Assembly (NCBI RefSeq): GCF_019175285.1
Contig: NC_056523.1
Span: 125,668,294-125,732,293 of the forward strand
Source: Sceloporus undulatus
Taxonomy: Eukaryota > Chordata > Lepidosauria > Squamata > Phrynosomatidae
Length of the DNA: 64,000 nt
Direction: 5' to 3'
Shown here piece by piece: positions 34,379 through 45,919 of this stretch (the first letter of the stretch is position 1; the number at the start of each line of letters is the position of its first letter). Made by a program: the position numbers and the translations under genes. The notes under the pieces were generated by a model that was given only the letters and a program-made list of their open reading frames with translations, had not been told where the DNA came from and did not search any database.

Positions 34379-34945
34379 TCAGCGGCCATCCAGAGCTTTG
34401 TCTCGGGCTATCACTGACTCATCAAACTTGATCATAAGAGTGGTGCCTTTGTGCCAGTGGGCCGTGACTTTGGCAGGAAAGCCACTGCAAGTCAGCATGG
34501 CCTCCACAATGCCAGCTGTGAAGGAGGCACAGTTTAGTGTGCTGTTCTCCTTGGGAACTGAAATGTAAGTATTGATGAGAGGCTCCTTCTCAATGATATA
34601 GTAGGTCTTGTCGTCGTCATTTGCTTGTTCCAGCTTGTCAGCCTCCTTCCCAAAGAGAGCCTTCCATACAGTCACTTTGATGAAAAGCAGTATGTTGATG
34701 ACTTTAGTTTCTCGCTTACCGTTCTTCTCCCGCATCACCAGCACATCCAAAATACGGGCTCCCACCTGCTGGCCTAGTTCAGAAAGTTTGTTCTGAAGCT
34801 CCGAAACTGAGTAGACCCTGTTCTGACAGTACTGCACAATCTCAGAAAACAGCAGTGAAAAGGCACTCAGACTGATGTCCGTCTTAGGCCGGGTTAGTGA
34901 GCGCTCAAGGATAGCAGACTTCCCACGAGTAAAACGTGCATCCAT
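34379..34945 (-). CDS. TRAPPC5: TRAPPC5, trafficking protein particle complex subunit 5
   Basis: The 188-residue product matches vertebrate TRAPPC5 in length and throughout in sequence. Recognisable blocks are MDARFTRGKSAILER at the start, KALFGKEADKLEQANDD, EKEPLINTYISVPKENSTLN and a C terminus ending KALDGR. It is a core small subunit (Bet3 family, yeast Trs31) of the TRAPP complexes that act as Rab GTPase exchange factors and vesicle tethers at ER-Golgi and endosomal membranes. The coding region is one exon, as in mammals. The open frame extends 30 codons further upstream, but the ATG at 34945 is the conserved start, has a strong context (CACCATGG), and lies 4 nt after a good splice acceptor. 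In human 19p13.2 it neighbours FCER2, CLEC4G and CD209, which fits the lectins around it here. Confidence 0.97.
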   Translation of the reverse strand: MDARFTRGKSAILERSLTRPKTDISLSAFSLLFSEIVQYCQNRVYSVSELQNKLSELGQQVGARILDVLVMREKNGKRETKVINILLFIKVTVWKALFGKEADKLEQANDDDKTYYIIEKEPLINTYISVPKENSTLNCASFTAGIVEAMLTCSGFPAKVTAHWHKGTTLMIKFDESVIARDKALDGR

Positions 34946-34949
34946 GGTG
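34946..34949 (-). promoter_or_regulatory. TRAPPC5: TRAPPC5 splice acceptor and last 5' UTR bases
   Basis: On the minus strand a pyrimidine-rich run ends in TTAG just before CACC-ATG. This implies a noncoding first exon upstream and rejects the longer in-frame start at 35035, which reads through the intron. Confidence 0.65.
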
Positions 34950-35787
34950 CTAATGAGAGGGGGGAAAGTTGTTGGTATGATTAGCACTTGGCTGAATCCA
35001 AGTAATTGTATTTTTAATGGGGCATCATCTTCCATAGAAATTTATAAATGCTATTTATACAGATGTCAGAAACAAACTATGGTAATGTGAGCTAATGGAT
35101 GACTGCTAAACTATGTAAGTCCAGCCTGGGTCCTGATACCCACTACTAATTTTGTGCTAATCATAATCTCTCACCTTACCTCACCACACAAATTTGAGAA
35201 ATTCTACCAATGTATATCATTCTGAGCCCCCTGGAGAAAGCACTAGGTGCATACAAAATAAGGTCTTGCAACATCTGAAGATTAACAAGAGAGAGGCAAT
35301 TGAAATGTTCAAGTGGCCTTAGACATGAGAGGAGGTAGTTTAAAAATGAAGCAGGTGGTAATTATAAAAGTTTATGAAATTATATACTATGAGGACACAA
35401 ATATACTAAAAAAAATCTCCCTCTTACATTACAGCACTCAGGTTTATCCCTAAAACTAAGTAGATTTTTATGCCTATTCATAGGCTTTTCAGATGCATCT
35501 AGCTGGATGCTGTGGAACCAGCTTGGCTATTTTCTTAAAGTTATTCTGACCTAAAGGTTGATGCTATTAACTTGACAGTAAGAAACTGGACATATTGGTT
35601 TGCAAAGATACCCAACTTTCTATTCTAAGTTCCTTTACACTGCAAAGATAAGTAAATTTCAGGCATGCTTTATCCTCTGCTAGACAGTTTTGAGGAAGTG
35701 TTATGGAGATTACCAAGTATTTCCAGGCACTGCAGCAAGCTAAAAAGCACCAGGTCTCCTTAGGGAGAAACCATGTCAGCTACCAAC

Positions 35788-36200
35788 CTTGGATGCACCT
35801 GCACTGCATAAATAATGCAGTTTGACAGTGTGTTGTCATGGCTCAATAGTACGGAATCCTGGGGTCTGTAGTTTGTTGTGGCACCAGGGCTCTTTGACAG
35901 GGAGGCTAAATATCTCACAAAACTGCAAACTCCAGAATTCCACATCATTGGGCCATGGCAGTTAAAGCGGTGTCAAACTGCATTAATTCTGTACTGCAGA
36001 CACAGCCCTTGTTTGCTTTTATATTGTGAATATACTAGATAACGGGTGGATCAACACTGTAGAAATAATGCCGTTTTGACACCACTTTAACTGCCTTGGC
36101 GCCATCCTACAGAATCCTTGGAACTGTAGTTTTGTGAGGCACCAGCACTGCTTGGTAAAAGACCTTGTAAAACTAAAAATCCCAAGTTTCCACAGGAAAC
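35788..36200. repeat. Palindromic MITE, full copy and a neighbouring half copy
   Basis: The full copy (35788-36008) begins TGGATGCACCTGCACTGC and ends with the inverted ACTGCAGACACAGCC, with TTTGACA and AGTTAAAG words mirrored. A second, partial copy is at 36045-36200. Both lie within the presumed TRAPPC5 first intron. Confidence 0.65.
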
Positions 36201-36425
36201 ATTATTATTATTATTAATAGTACAGCATTTATACCCCATTCTTAGAGCACCTTACAGATGGCCAATTTGACAATTCCCTGCCCTCTGACATAACACAGAT
36301 GGAGAAGGGAATGGCAGTGGGGAAGGGGATCAAGTCCAGCAGATACTCCCAGTTCTTCTTTCCCTCCATGGTCAGGGGGGTGGCAGTGAAGATGGAGGGA
36401 GGGCCTTTCAACTTCCCCTGGGCCT
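36199..36425 (-). mobile_element. L2 LINE 3' UTR fragment
   Basis: An ATT-repeat tail followed by CAATTCCCTGCCCTC and GAAGGG-type sequence, parallel to the 3' UTR of the L2 at 13150-13330. Confidence 0.6.
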
Positions 36426-36427
36426 AG

Positions 36428-37240
36428 TCTTAGATGGAAGAGACCACAAGGGCCATCCAGTCCAACCCCCTTCTGCCATGCAGAAAATCCAATCAAAGCA
36501 TCCCCTTTGACAGATGGCCATCCAGCCTCTGCTTAAAGACCTCCAGGGAAGGAGACTCCACTACACTCCGAGGGAGTGTGTTCCACTGTCAAACAGCCCT
36601 TACTGTCAGGAAGTTCTTCCTAATGTTGAGGTGGAATCTCTTTTCCTGGAGCTTGCATCCATTGCTCTGTGTCCTGTTCTCTGGAGCAGCAGAAAACAAG
36701 CTTGCTCCCTCCTCAATATGCCATCCCTTTAAGTATTTAAACAGGGCTACAATATCACCTCTTAACCTTCTTTTCTCCAGGCTAAACATCCCCAGCTCCC
36801 TGAGTCTTTCCTCACAGGGGCATGGTTTCCAGAACCTTCACCATTTTGGTCACCCTCCTTTGGAATTTCTCCACATCCTTTTTGAATTGTGGTGCCCAGA
36901 ACTGGACACAGTATTCCAGGTGAGGCTTGACCAAAGCAGAATAGAGTGGCACTGTTACCTCCCTTGATGTAGACACTATACAGTTACCCCTCTTGTTTTC
37001 ATGGACTTGAGTCTGCGTCCCTTGGAAATACGCAAGGGGCAAATGGAGGGCAACACAATGGGGTGTGCACCTGAGGCACACACAGGAACGCACCACCCTT
37101 GGAGTCAACAGGGATTCCAATATTGGCGGTTTTCTGTTTCTTCAGGGGGCGGCTGTAGTTCTATTGATGCAGCCTAAACTTGCATTGGCTTTTTACGCTG
37201 GCGGATCACACTGCTGGCTCACCTTCAGCTTGGGGTCTGC
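36428..37240 (-). mobile_element. CR1 LINE 3' fragment, split by a MITE
   Basis: Minus-strand translation gives [20 protein letters not shown] and then [16 protein letters not shown], the CR1 ORF2 C terminus. It stops at 36980 and resumes at 37156 after a TA-flanked insert. It closely resembles the copy at 47110-49930. Confidence 0.8.
36981..37155. mobile_element. 175-bp Tigger/mariner-like MITE inside CR1
   Basis: Begins CAGTTACCCCTC and ends GGCGGCTG, with TA on both sides. The CR1 sequence on each side joins cleanly when compared with the uninterrupted copy near 47690, which confirms the boundaries. Confidence 0.75.
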
Positions 37241-37429
37241 TAGGTCTTCTCTCCCTCCAAGGCCAGGGAGGGAGCAGTTAGCATGGAGGGGGGACTTCAT
37301 CTCCCAGAATTCCTGTTCTCTTAGGCCTTCTGGGAGCTGAAAGTCCTAAACACCTGAAGGACCCAAGTTTGGGAGCCTCTGATTTGTTGGAGCTCTTATA
37401 GCGCTGCTATTCCTCTTTAACTGCTCTGG

Positions 37430-37800
37430 CTGCCTCCTGCTGCATTGTGGGATGTGGAGTTTACGGAGGGGCCTTTAGAATCCTCAGCCAGAGAGCTCTG
37501 AGGCCCCAGAATGCAACAGGAGGCAGCAGGGCCACGGAAAGCGCTCCGTCGCCGGGGACGAGGAGAAGCCATAGCCACAAACACACGCACCCCAAGCCTC
37601 CCCTCTCACCCTCTCTGCCAGCGGCTGGCCTTGCTGTCCCTCCTCCTTCCGCCTCAGCCACGCGCTCTACGGCTGCCGTAAAAGGGGGCGGGGCCGAGTC
37701 AGGGTGGAAGGAAGGCTTCCGGCGGGAGCCGTTGCTATGGCTCCCAGTGGGATTCTTCTTCTGCCCAGGAGGAATTCCAAAATGGCGACGCACTAAAACA
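37430..37800. promoter_or_regulatory. CpG island, candidate TRAPPC5 promoter and noncoding first exon
   Basis: A GC- and CpG-rich block with a GC box (GGGGGCGGGGCC near 37683) and a YY1-like AAAATGGCGAC near 37783, both typical of housekeeping promoters. On the minus strand a donor (GAGAGG|GTGAGA) lies at 37610-37609. It could be joined to the acceptor at 34950, giving a 2.7-kb first intron. The link to TRAPPC5 is inference; the island could also drive a plus-strand transcript. Confidence 0.45.
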
Positions 37801-38022
37801 AATGGCAGGACTTGCCCCTAGAGAGGAAAGCATACTTTGCCCACAGGGGATCATTAGGGAATACTTGCCCATAGGGGATCCTTGGAGCATACTTGCTATG
37901 GGCAAGTGCTTTCCAATGATTGTCTATGGGCAAAGTCTGGTTTCTCTCTCTGGGCAAGTCCTGTCCTTTGTTTTGAGTACGTCCCTCCAAAATGTCCTCC
38001 ATTTGGATCAGGGCCAGGGATA

Positions 38023-38637
38023 ACTAGGGTGGCCGGACATGCCCTCCTTTCCCAGGACTACATTCCCTACTTGATTTCTGTCCAGGAGGAAGTTCTTAAG
38101 GCGTCCTCCTTTTTGAGCAGGACTAAGACGCCTGGATTTACATTTATATTAAGTGTTTTTACTTTGTCATTCCTCATGTCCTCCATTTTTCCTGACGGTG
38201 GTACAAGGTCATGGTGACCAGAGGTCCTCCTTTTCTGGGACATGCCCTCCATTTCAGCCTTCTTGTCCAGGAGGAATTCCCAAAACGTCCTGCATTTGGA
38301 GCATCACTAAGAAGCATGAATTTACATTTCTAAGAGTGTTTTTAAAGCTTTTATTTGGAAATGCCCTACATTTTCTTGAATGTCCTACATCGAAGGTGAC
38401 CAGGCACCCTCCTTTTCCAAGATGTGTCTTACATTTCTGCCTTCTGTTCAGGAGGACTTTGAAAATGTCCTCCATTTTGAGCATGACGTATATGTATATG
38501 TATATATAAGAGTAATGACAAACATGTTTGAATTTTCATTTATGTCACTATTTGTAGCATTTATTTGGTCATGTCCTATATTTTTTACTTTTGCGGTGTC
38601 TTGTCCTCCTTTGTTGTGAGGACATCTGGCCACCCTG
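38023..38637. mobile_element. DNA transposon with AGGGTGGCC ends and GTCCTCC internal repeats
   Basis: Ends AGGGTGGCCGGACATG and GACATCTGGCCACCCT are inverted. The interior repeats GTCCTCCATTT-type words in several degenerate units. It is related to the sequences at 22635 and 26125-26515. Confidence 0.55.
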
Positions 38638-38657
38638 AGTGGAACTCATGGATTTAG

Positions 38658-38880
38658 GCTGCAGCTACACTGCAGAAGTAATCCAGTTTGACACCGCCTT
38701 AACGCCCAAGGCTCAATGTTGTGTAATTCTGGGAATTATAGTTTTGTGAGACCTTTACCTTCTCTAACAGAGTGCTCTAGTGTCCCAACAAACTACAAGT
38801 CCCCAGATTCCATAGCATTAAGCTATGGCAATTAAAGCAGTGTCAAACTGTATAATTTCTGCAGTGCAGATGCAGGCTTA
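38658..38880. repeat. Palindromic MITE, full copy
   Basis: TGCAGCTACACTGCAGAAGT at the left is mirrored by TTCTGCAGTGCAGATGCA at the right, with CCCAGATTCCATAGCATTAA in between. Confidence 0.65.
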
Positions 38881-39084
38881 GTTGGAAGTTGGGATGGTCT
38901 CTATAGGTACTCAAGCACCAGCTCTGTTGTTATCAAGTGGGGGGCCACTAGAGAGGACTTCCAGCTTCGTCTCTGTGTCAGTAGACAGGGTACCCATGTG
39001 TACTGTGATGTACTCCCACACTAGATCCCAATACTCATTCATATGGGTAGAGTTCAAAGATATAGCCATCTTAATCTGTAGAAC

Positions 39085-39148
39085 ATAGTGGGGTTGGACT
39101 GGATGGCCCTTGCGGTCTCTTCCAACTCTATGATTCTATCATTCTAAC
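39085..39148 (+). mobile_element. CR1 LINE extreme 3' end
   Basis: GGACTGGATGGCCCTTGCGG followed by TCTTCCAACTCTATGATTC and an ATTCTA-type repeat, the hallmark CR1 tail. Confidence 0.7.
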
Positions 39149-39149
39149 C

Positions 39150-39290
39150 AAAAGAAAGAAGGTGGCAGCATGAGCTTTCCTAGAATAAAGTCTATTTCCT
39201 CAGATCTGAGAAAGTAGACTGTAAGTGCATGAAAGCTCATGCTGCCAACTTCTTTCTTTCAGTTAGTCTCAAAGGAACTTCGTGATCTTT
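39150..39290. repeat. Palindromic interspersed repeat with GAAAGCTCATGCTGCCAAC core
   Basis: The core occurs in both orientations here. Related copies are at 39780-40165 and 55030-55240, each with CTTTCTTTCAGTTAGTCTCA. Confidence 0.55.
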
Positions 39291-39841
39291 CTGCATACTC
39301 ATTTGCATGATTATCAACTAACCTTGGCTTTAGGCAACATCCTTGCCTTGTCCCCCAACAAAGTTAAAACTGAACTTGTTACCTTGGCTTCACACTCACA
39401 ACGTTTTGCATTCCTATGGACATTCTCACACACAAGAGGTTTATCACATGGGATGAATAAAGTGCAGAAACTAAATTTAAACTGAAAACATTTGTGGGTT
39501 GTTTTTCAGATGATGTTTGTGTGAAAGAGAAATAATGCAAAATAACCCGAACACAAAGTCTTCAAAAACCAACTCCTTTTTACTTCACTAAATTATGAAA
39601 GTACAAAGGAGCTTTCCGTTCGGATAATTTTTGCATTATTTATCTTTCACGCCAACACATCTAACAAACAACACCAAGATTTTAAAATCTCGTTTCTGCA
39701 TTCCAATTCACCCTCCATGTGATAAACTCCACAGACTGCTACATAGGTTTGCCCCTAGGCTTTTCCACTCCACCAAACACATCTGAGGAAGTAGGTTCAT
39801 GTCTAGGAAAGGTCCTGCTCTCAGCTTCTTTCTTTCAGTTA

Positions 39842-40111
39842 GGAGTTGTACACACAGCCCTAAAAAGTGGCTTGGTGCAGCCCCTGTTACAGCCAGATCG
39901 GGGCTGCAGCAACTGAACACCGCCTGCACCCCCATCTGGCTTTTGCAGGGTGCAAAAGTTGCATTGCCGCAGCTTGACACAGCATTGTATGTACACAATG
40001 CCGGAGAAGCACCGTGACGCCATGCAGTGTGGCACATGGTGTCATGCCACCCTGGGGGAGGAGCCAGGACATGCCCCCAAGCCAGGCCAAACTGCCGGTC
40101 TGCACAGCCCC
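39842..40111. mobile_element. 270-bp Harbinger-like MITE inside another repeat
   Basis: Begins GGAGTTGTACACACAGCCC and ends TGCACAGCCCC, flanked by TTA on both sides. The host repeat reads CAGTTAGTCTCAAA uninterrupted at 39258 and 55190, which fixes the insertion point. Confidence 0.7.
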
Positions 40112-40199
40112 TTAGTCTCAAAGCTGCTGCAAGATCCCTTTGCATACTGATTTTCCAGACTAACAGCTTTGTCTTTGAGTTCGTGGACACCATGCTTAG

Positions 40200-41040
40200 C
40201 TCCCCTCTGGTGTGTTAGGAATGGTTACATTGCTCAGATGCGATTTGTAAATGGGGCAGGTAGACTTATTTACATACACCAGGCGAATACAATAGTCACT
40301 GCTCCCTTTGTACTTGGTCACTGTGGGAGCAGCAACCAAACAAACACTCAGGTGGTCTTCCTTTTGCTGTAAGGCCGGCATGGATGAGGAGGAGGACCAG
40401 GCCTGGGCACTGCTACTTCTGTTGCTGTATTCACACATGAGAGGTGGAGGCAGTGGTGACAAGCTGGGCATGGCTGAGGTAGATGCCACTGGCCAGGTGG
40501 CTGCTGCACAAAGTGGGGGGCGGGGGAAGTGGCAGTAAAAGAGCTATGCCCCCCCATCCTCTTTGTCCTGGGATTGTTGCTGGGGGATTCTATGGCTACC
40601 GCTCAAGAGGAAACTTTGGGGACCACCAGCCTATGAAATTAATGCCATAAAGTTGACAGGTGACTTGAAGTCACACACACAGCGGCTTAGTCACTGTGGA
40701 CATTGGCTCCACCTAGTGTCCGATGTTTAATACAAAATATGATGCTGGCATTTCAACATAAAATTGTACAATACAGTGAGCAAACAATATTTAGGCATCT
40801 CCAGTCTACTGCACACATACAGAGAGCTTTAAGTGGCCGAGACATTCATGTGCATAGAGTGACCTGTGTCTAAATGAAGCACTGGGCATTGGTGTGATCC
40901 TATCCCATCTTTCAGATGACACTCTTCTGTTGTTGATGTATAATCATCTGGGATGGCCCAAAGCTGTGCACAGCTTGAGTTTCTTATTTGTAATTGTACA
41001 GTAAGGAGTGTTACATAAAAACACAAATAAATGGGCCCAA
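40200..41040. other. Intergenic sequence, no recognised gene
   Basis: Short open frames on both strands show no family motif. Confidence 0.4.
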
Positions 41041-41044
41041 GGGC

Positions 41045-41335
41045 AAATTAAGCCTGAACTGCCCCTAAAAGCCAAGATGATTAAACTGAAACTGTGATAC
41101 TTTGGACATGTCATGAGAAGACAAGACTCATTAGAAAAGACAACCAAGTATGGAAAGCTAGAAGGTAGTAGGAAAAGAGGAATACTGCATTACAGGTGGA
41201 TAGACATCGAGGAAGTCATGGCCCTAAATCTGCAAAGCCTGAGCAGGGCTGTTGATAACAGGGTGACCTAGAGATCTCACATCCATAGTGTCACTATAAA
41301 TCGAAGTCAATTTGACTACAATTAACAAAAACTAC
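41045..41335 (+). mobile_element. Bov-B LINE 3' end fragment
   Basis: Contains CGACATGTC-like TTTGGACATGTCATGAGAAG and GGAAGTCATGGCC. This corresponds to the FGHIMRRHGSL and MDSVKKVMG part of the related copy at 51.5 kb. Confidence 0.65.
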
Positions 41336-41996
41336 ATAAGAACTACTTTGATTGGAGAGATCATGGGGAGGTAAATCACCCAGTTATGGAGATACGTAAT
41401 CTGGGATAGACTCCAAAAATCTAGGGACACAGAGGCATAATATCCAGTTACGTACTAAAGCTTTTTATTTGGCTCTGTTTCAAGCTATTGATGTTTTTGT
41501 GGGAATAAGGAACTAATAACCAGTTTCTCTTTATCCACAAACAAGCATGTTTTTAAGGAGCTTGGCAGCAGCTGCTACTTCTGTTTTCTAATCTAAAAGG
41601 CTGCTTTCTGTTGGAAGTCTCACGTTTTCTAATACATCCTAGTCAAAACATTTCCACGTATAATTCTGAATAAAAAATACATTTTATTTAGATGTTAAGT
41701 ACATTTGCAAATAAAAATACACACACACACACCATTAGTTAAATTAATACAGTTACTATCACACCTTATACATCTTCCACTTAGCATATCAAGTCCAGAC
41801 TCCTCAGTCTCCTTTTTAATTGTGACTCATTGTGCCAAAAAGTACTATTCCAGAACTGAAATTGATTCATTGGTGGCATATGTGTTGAAGTAATATCCAT
41901 AGTAGAGAGAAATGGTGACCTTTGGTTTCTATGATGCCATCTTCCTTTCTCTTTCCTCTGGCTAGTCATAAACATATTCTTATCCATATTTATATA

Positions 41997-42212
41997 CAGC
42001 TGGTCCATGGATTTTTTTTTTTATCCACAGATTCAACCATCCACAGCTTGAAAATATTTTAAAAATATATAAATTCCAAAAAGGAAACCTAGATTTTGCC
42101 ATTTTGTATAAGGGATGCCATTTTACTATGCCATTGTATATCATGGGACTTAAGCATCCACGGATTTTGGTATCCATGAGGCAGGAGGTGTCCTGGAACC
42201 AAACCCCAGTGG
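41997..42212. mobile_element. Tigger/mariner-like MITE
   Basis: Starts CAGCTGGTCCATGG after TA, and its right part reads ATCCACGGATTTTGGTATCC and TCCTGGAACCAAACCCC. The right edge is uncertain. Confidence 0.45.
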
Positions 42213-42239
42213 TGCTGAAGATACCACCTATTGTCTTTA

Positions 42240-42295
42240 TTATTTGTTTATTTGACTTATAACTTACCTTTCTCCCAGCTGAAACACAATTAAAC
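42240..42295 (-). repeat. L2-type tail fragment
   Basis: TTATTTGTTTATTTGACTTA next to ACCTTTCTCCCAGC, as in L2 and its SINEs. Confidence 0.35.
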
Positions 42296-42714
42296 AATTT
42301 ATATTATTAAAACAGTACTGAGTGGTTTTTTAAAATGCATGGAGACATGAAAACCTCAGCACCAATGAATTAAAAGCCCCAGTTTCAACTACCAACAAAT
42401 GACCAGAAGACTTCTTGAATAAAAGTATCTTTTCCTGCCAATGAAAAGATGTGGGTGGAAGTGATGTAGCCTCCCTTAACACTGTTGTACAGCCTGGGAA
42501 CAGACCCTGTGGTGCCCCTTCTCAAGCACCCACCAAATTTGCTTGTAAGACCAGTGTGATCAAGAGGAACCTACCCTGTATACCTCAACCCAGGCGATTT
42601 ACCATAGTTAAATATTGTGCAGTCTTCAGATAGTATTGGACCAGAATGGCAAGAGATCCTATAGGAGATGCAATTAAACAATTTCTGGACACAGCTCCCA
42701 TTCCTGAGACATAA

Positions 42715-43050
42715 AGCCTTATCACACGGAGGTTTTTGCAGCTCTGATCCGAAGCCACTGAGGGTCCAACAATGCAAATTCACATGATAATGTGATGTAT
42801 TATCACACGTGATTGCTTTCTATGGGGGGTTGTTCCAGGGCACATCCACAGTGAATCTGAAGTGATGCCTCATTTTGCTGAATTTGATAACAAGCGAATT
42901 CACAAAAATTGCTTCTAAGCTCACTTCGATTTCACTCCAAATTGATCTGGTGTGGAATACAACTTTGCTTCCATCCCAGTACCCCAAACCTCCAAGGTCT
43001 CACATTTCCCATGATGCTGTGCTGCAATTTTGTTCCATTTGCTTCTGGGG
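42715..43050. repeat. Unnamed interspersed repeat, copy 1
   Basis: Homologous to 55345-55720: shared order of TTATCACAC, GCGAATTCACAAA, TGTGGAATNCAA and CCCATGNTGC words. Class unknown. Confidence 0.45.
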
Positions 43051-43149
43051 CTCGGAAGGGTAGATTTAGATGTAGATGACAGGGATGGAGGGAATGAAAC
43101 AGGAGGCTGGGGGGAGAGATGGGAGCAATGGAGGGACCCATCGGAGGCT

Positions 43150-43300
43150 AGGGGGAGCAACAAACTCCAACTCCCAGAATTCCATAGCCTTGAGCCAAGG
43201 ACCCCACAACAGACTCCAACTCCCAGAATTCCATAGCACTGAGCCAGGACAGTTAAAGTGGAGTCAAACCGGATTATTTCCCCAGTGCAGACGCAACCTA
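43150..43300. repeat. Partial palindromic MITE with an internal tandem duplication
   Basis: CTCCAACTCCCAGAATTCCA occurs twice about 55 bp apart, followed by the family end AGTTAAAGTGGAGTCAAAC. Confidence 0.55.
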
Positions 43301-43386
43301 AGAGAAGGCAACTGTTACAAAGGGAAGGAGAGTGGATTGGATTCAGGGAGGTGGTACTTTAGGGAGCATGGAGAATAAGGGAAACC

Positions 43387-43570
43387 GGATACATTCTTAG
43401 GAAGCAGGTAGGGAATGTAGGGAAATCTGACACTAAGGACCCAGGACACATTTGAAGGAAGCAAGGGGGCATGGAGGGAAATCTGACAGGGGAAATCAGG
43501 ATACATTTGAAGGAAGCAGGTGGGGGGATGTAGGGAAATCTGACAGAGAGGACCCAGGACACATTCTAGA
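43387..43570. repeat. Minisatellite of about 57 bp, just over three units
   Basis: GGA(T/C)ACATT recurs at 43387, 43444, 43499 and 43557, each followed by GGAAGCA and AGGGAAATCTGACA. Confidence 0.7.
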
Positions 43571-44141
43571 GTAAATCGAGTAAAAAATAGAATAAAATAG
43601 AAGGGAAGAAGAAATGTGAAGCTGTCATTCATGTGAGGCTAGCATTCAAGTAAAACTGGAACCAGGAAGTGGCCCCCTTCTTCACCCCAGAAGCGTAAAA
43701 GGTCTCGATGTGTTCAGAGCCCCACTGTGCATGCGCAAGGGTGCTAATTCAAATTCATTTGCTTGGGAAGATGATGCACTGTCTCATTTGGGTAGGACTG
43801 CACTCTTCTTAAAATATACACATGAGCATATTTATTGGTGTTAAGGTGTTCCACTCTGCCTTAGTTATTTCTGAGCACAACTCAGAGTGTCAGTGCTCTA
43901 CTGTAAGCCTAATACAATTTGGAACCCAGATAGCTGAAGGTACTCAGATTACACATCATTACCTTTATGGCCAAGGAATTCCTGGTTGGAACCACTATAT
44001 TTTAACTGTTGTTTTAACAGTCTTTTTTATGACCTTGGTGTATTTTTTCGTGATTCAGTTATTTTATTTCTTAAGTATTTTATCATTCAATTAGAAACAC
44101 ATTTGAAAGATGGCAGAGAAATCTATTAAATACATCAAGTA

Positions 44142-44343
44142 CAGTTGCCCCTCCTAACTCATGGATCTCGGATCCGCGACCTTGAAAATCCATAGACTGG
44201 CGACCTTTGCTATTTTTAATGGGGCGCCCCCCCCCCCCGCACACACACCCCATTCAAGCCTATGAGGCTTGAATATGCGCGTGCCTCCGTGTGTGTGTGT
44301 GTGTGTCCGGAACGGATCTCCCACGAAAATGGAGGCCCAACTG
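44142..44343. mobile_element. 202-bp Tigger/mariner-like MITE
   Basis: TA-flanked, beginning CAGTTGCCCCTCCTAAC and ending GGCCCAACTG, with a GT microsatellite inside. Confidence 0.6.
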
Positions 44344-44866
44344 TACTATTGTATGCTGCTTTCGGAGTATAACCAGGACGTAGGATATCAAACTACTTCC
44401 AAGAAAGAATAAAATCCATGTAAAAAGTCTCTGCTTTACAACTACATGAGTAGATGTCAGGAAAGCAGAATATTACACTATATAAAGAGAGGAAATGAGG
44501 AAGTTTCTGTTTTCCGCTGTAGTTCACAGAACTAGTTGTGGGCACAAATGAAGGTGGGGTTTCCAAGAATCAAGATTGCAAACAGCTTTAGTCATTCAGT
44601 TTGTTCAAAAGAAAGAAAGCTTGGAGCTCTTTTCTCTATCCTTTAGTGCTGGAAACAGCATGAACAAACCTCATGAAGTTGAATTCTGGCAAGATGGAGG
44701 ACCTACTGATATGGGCTCCCCATTTCGGTAAATCTGGATTCTCCAACACTAAACAATTTTACTGCCATGTGCAGTAAATGCTGCAAAAGCACTCCAAAAT
44801 AATATCCTACCTCTGGAGAGCCAATCCCTTGCCTAGTCACTGCTGACCTTTGGCAATAGCCTCACT

Positions 44867-45750
44867 AGGGTTGGTGTCACCCCAGTGTGGTAGCTCATGG
44901 TTTCAACTCCAAGCAGGCAGCCACCCAGAGAGGGACAACATGGGGAGAGAGTTGGAGGGCAAGCAGGGGCAGAAAGAGAAGCAGTGCAGGCAGAGAGAGG
45001 AACTTGCCATCCACTCTGCCCCTCTTGACTGCCTTACTACCCTCCTGATCCTGCCCAAGCTGCCTGGCACACCCCCAGCACCCCCTCCACCAGCCAGGGC
45101 ACCTCTACTGTCCACCTGCTATGGCCACTACTGAGGGTGAGGTGCTCCTTCTACTTGGCAACCCCTTCCAGCTCTAGTAGGGATGCTGCCTGGGCAGGAA
45201 AGGGGGATAATGAGGTGATGAGGGAAAGAAAAGGGGAAGGGGAAAGAGAAGAATCTGTGGCTGCCACTGCACCCCACACTCATCAGCCCACCCCACCCTG
45301 TTCTAACCACTGCTGACCCCCACTTTGTGCTGCAGCCGGCCAGCCTGCATCTTCTGTCTTGACTGCACCTGGCCTGTCACCTCCTCCTCCACCTATTCTA
45401 CTTCCTCCAGTTCATGCTTCTCCACCACCTCCATCACTAAGGCAGTGGAGAAACATGAACTAAAGGAGGAGAAGGCAAACTACTGCCACTGCCCAGCAGA
45501 CCCCACTGGGGCTAGTGGCCCATCTCTTTCCCAACTTGGCCAGCAGCCCTGCCACATCTTATGGGTGATGCTGGGAGGCAGTAGCACCCCAACCTTAGCA
45601 TCAGTTGCAGCAGGCAGAAAGCAGAGGGGTCCTGGCTGACAGACAGGAGCAGTTGGGGGGGCTCCTGGGACAGCCCCACCAGATGTTCACTTCCTCTGAT
45701 GTGTCTCCTGGTGTGGTCCGCACCCCCTACACCTCTCCCTAGTGACATCC
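44867..45750. mobile_element. DNA transposon block related to 1671-3699
   Basis: Left GGTTGGTGTCACCCCAGTGT and right GGTGTGGTCCGCACCCC, near CCTAGTGACATCC, match the ends of the block in gene A's intron. Interior is C-rich and unlike it. No coding. Confidence 0.4.
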
Positions 45751-45919
45751 CTGGACCTTGGTGAGCTAAGCTGAGAAAAATGAAGTGGGGGGGGGGGAGT
45801 AGTGACATGCCCTTTACATTTGTGGTATGGAGGCAGCTGTATCACACCCTCATTGTGTCTGTCCCGGAGCCACTGCTCAGACCTGGAGTGCTTCTTCACT
45901 ATCCCTACTGATTTTTTTT

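Noticed and set aside
34946-35035. N-terminal extension of TRAPPC5
   Set aside because: It runs through a splice acceptor and is absent from the family.
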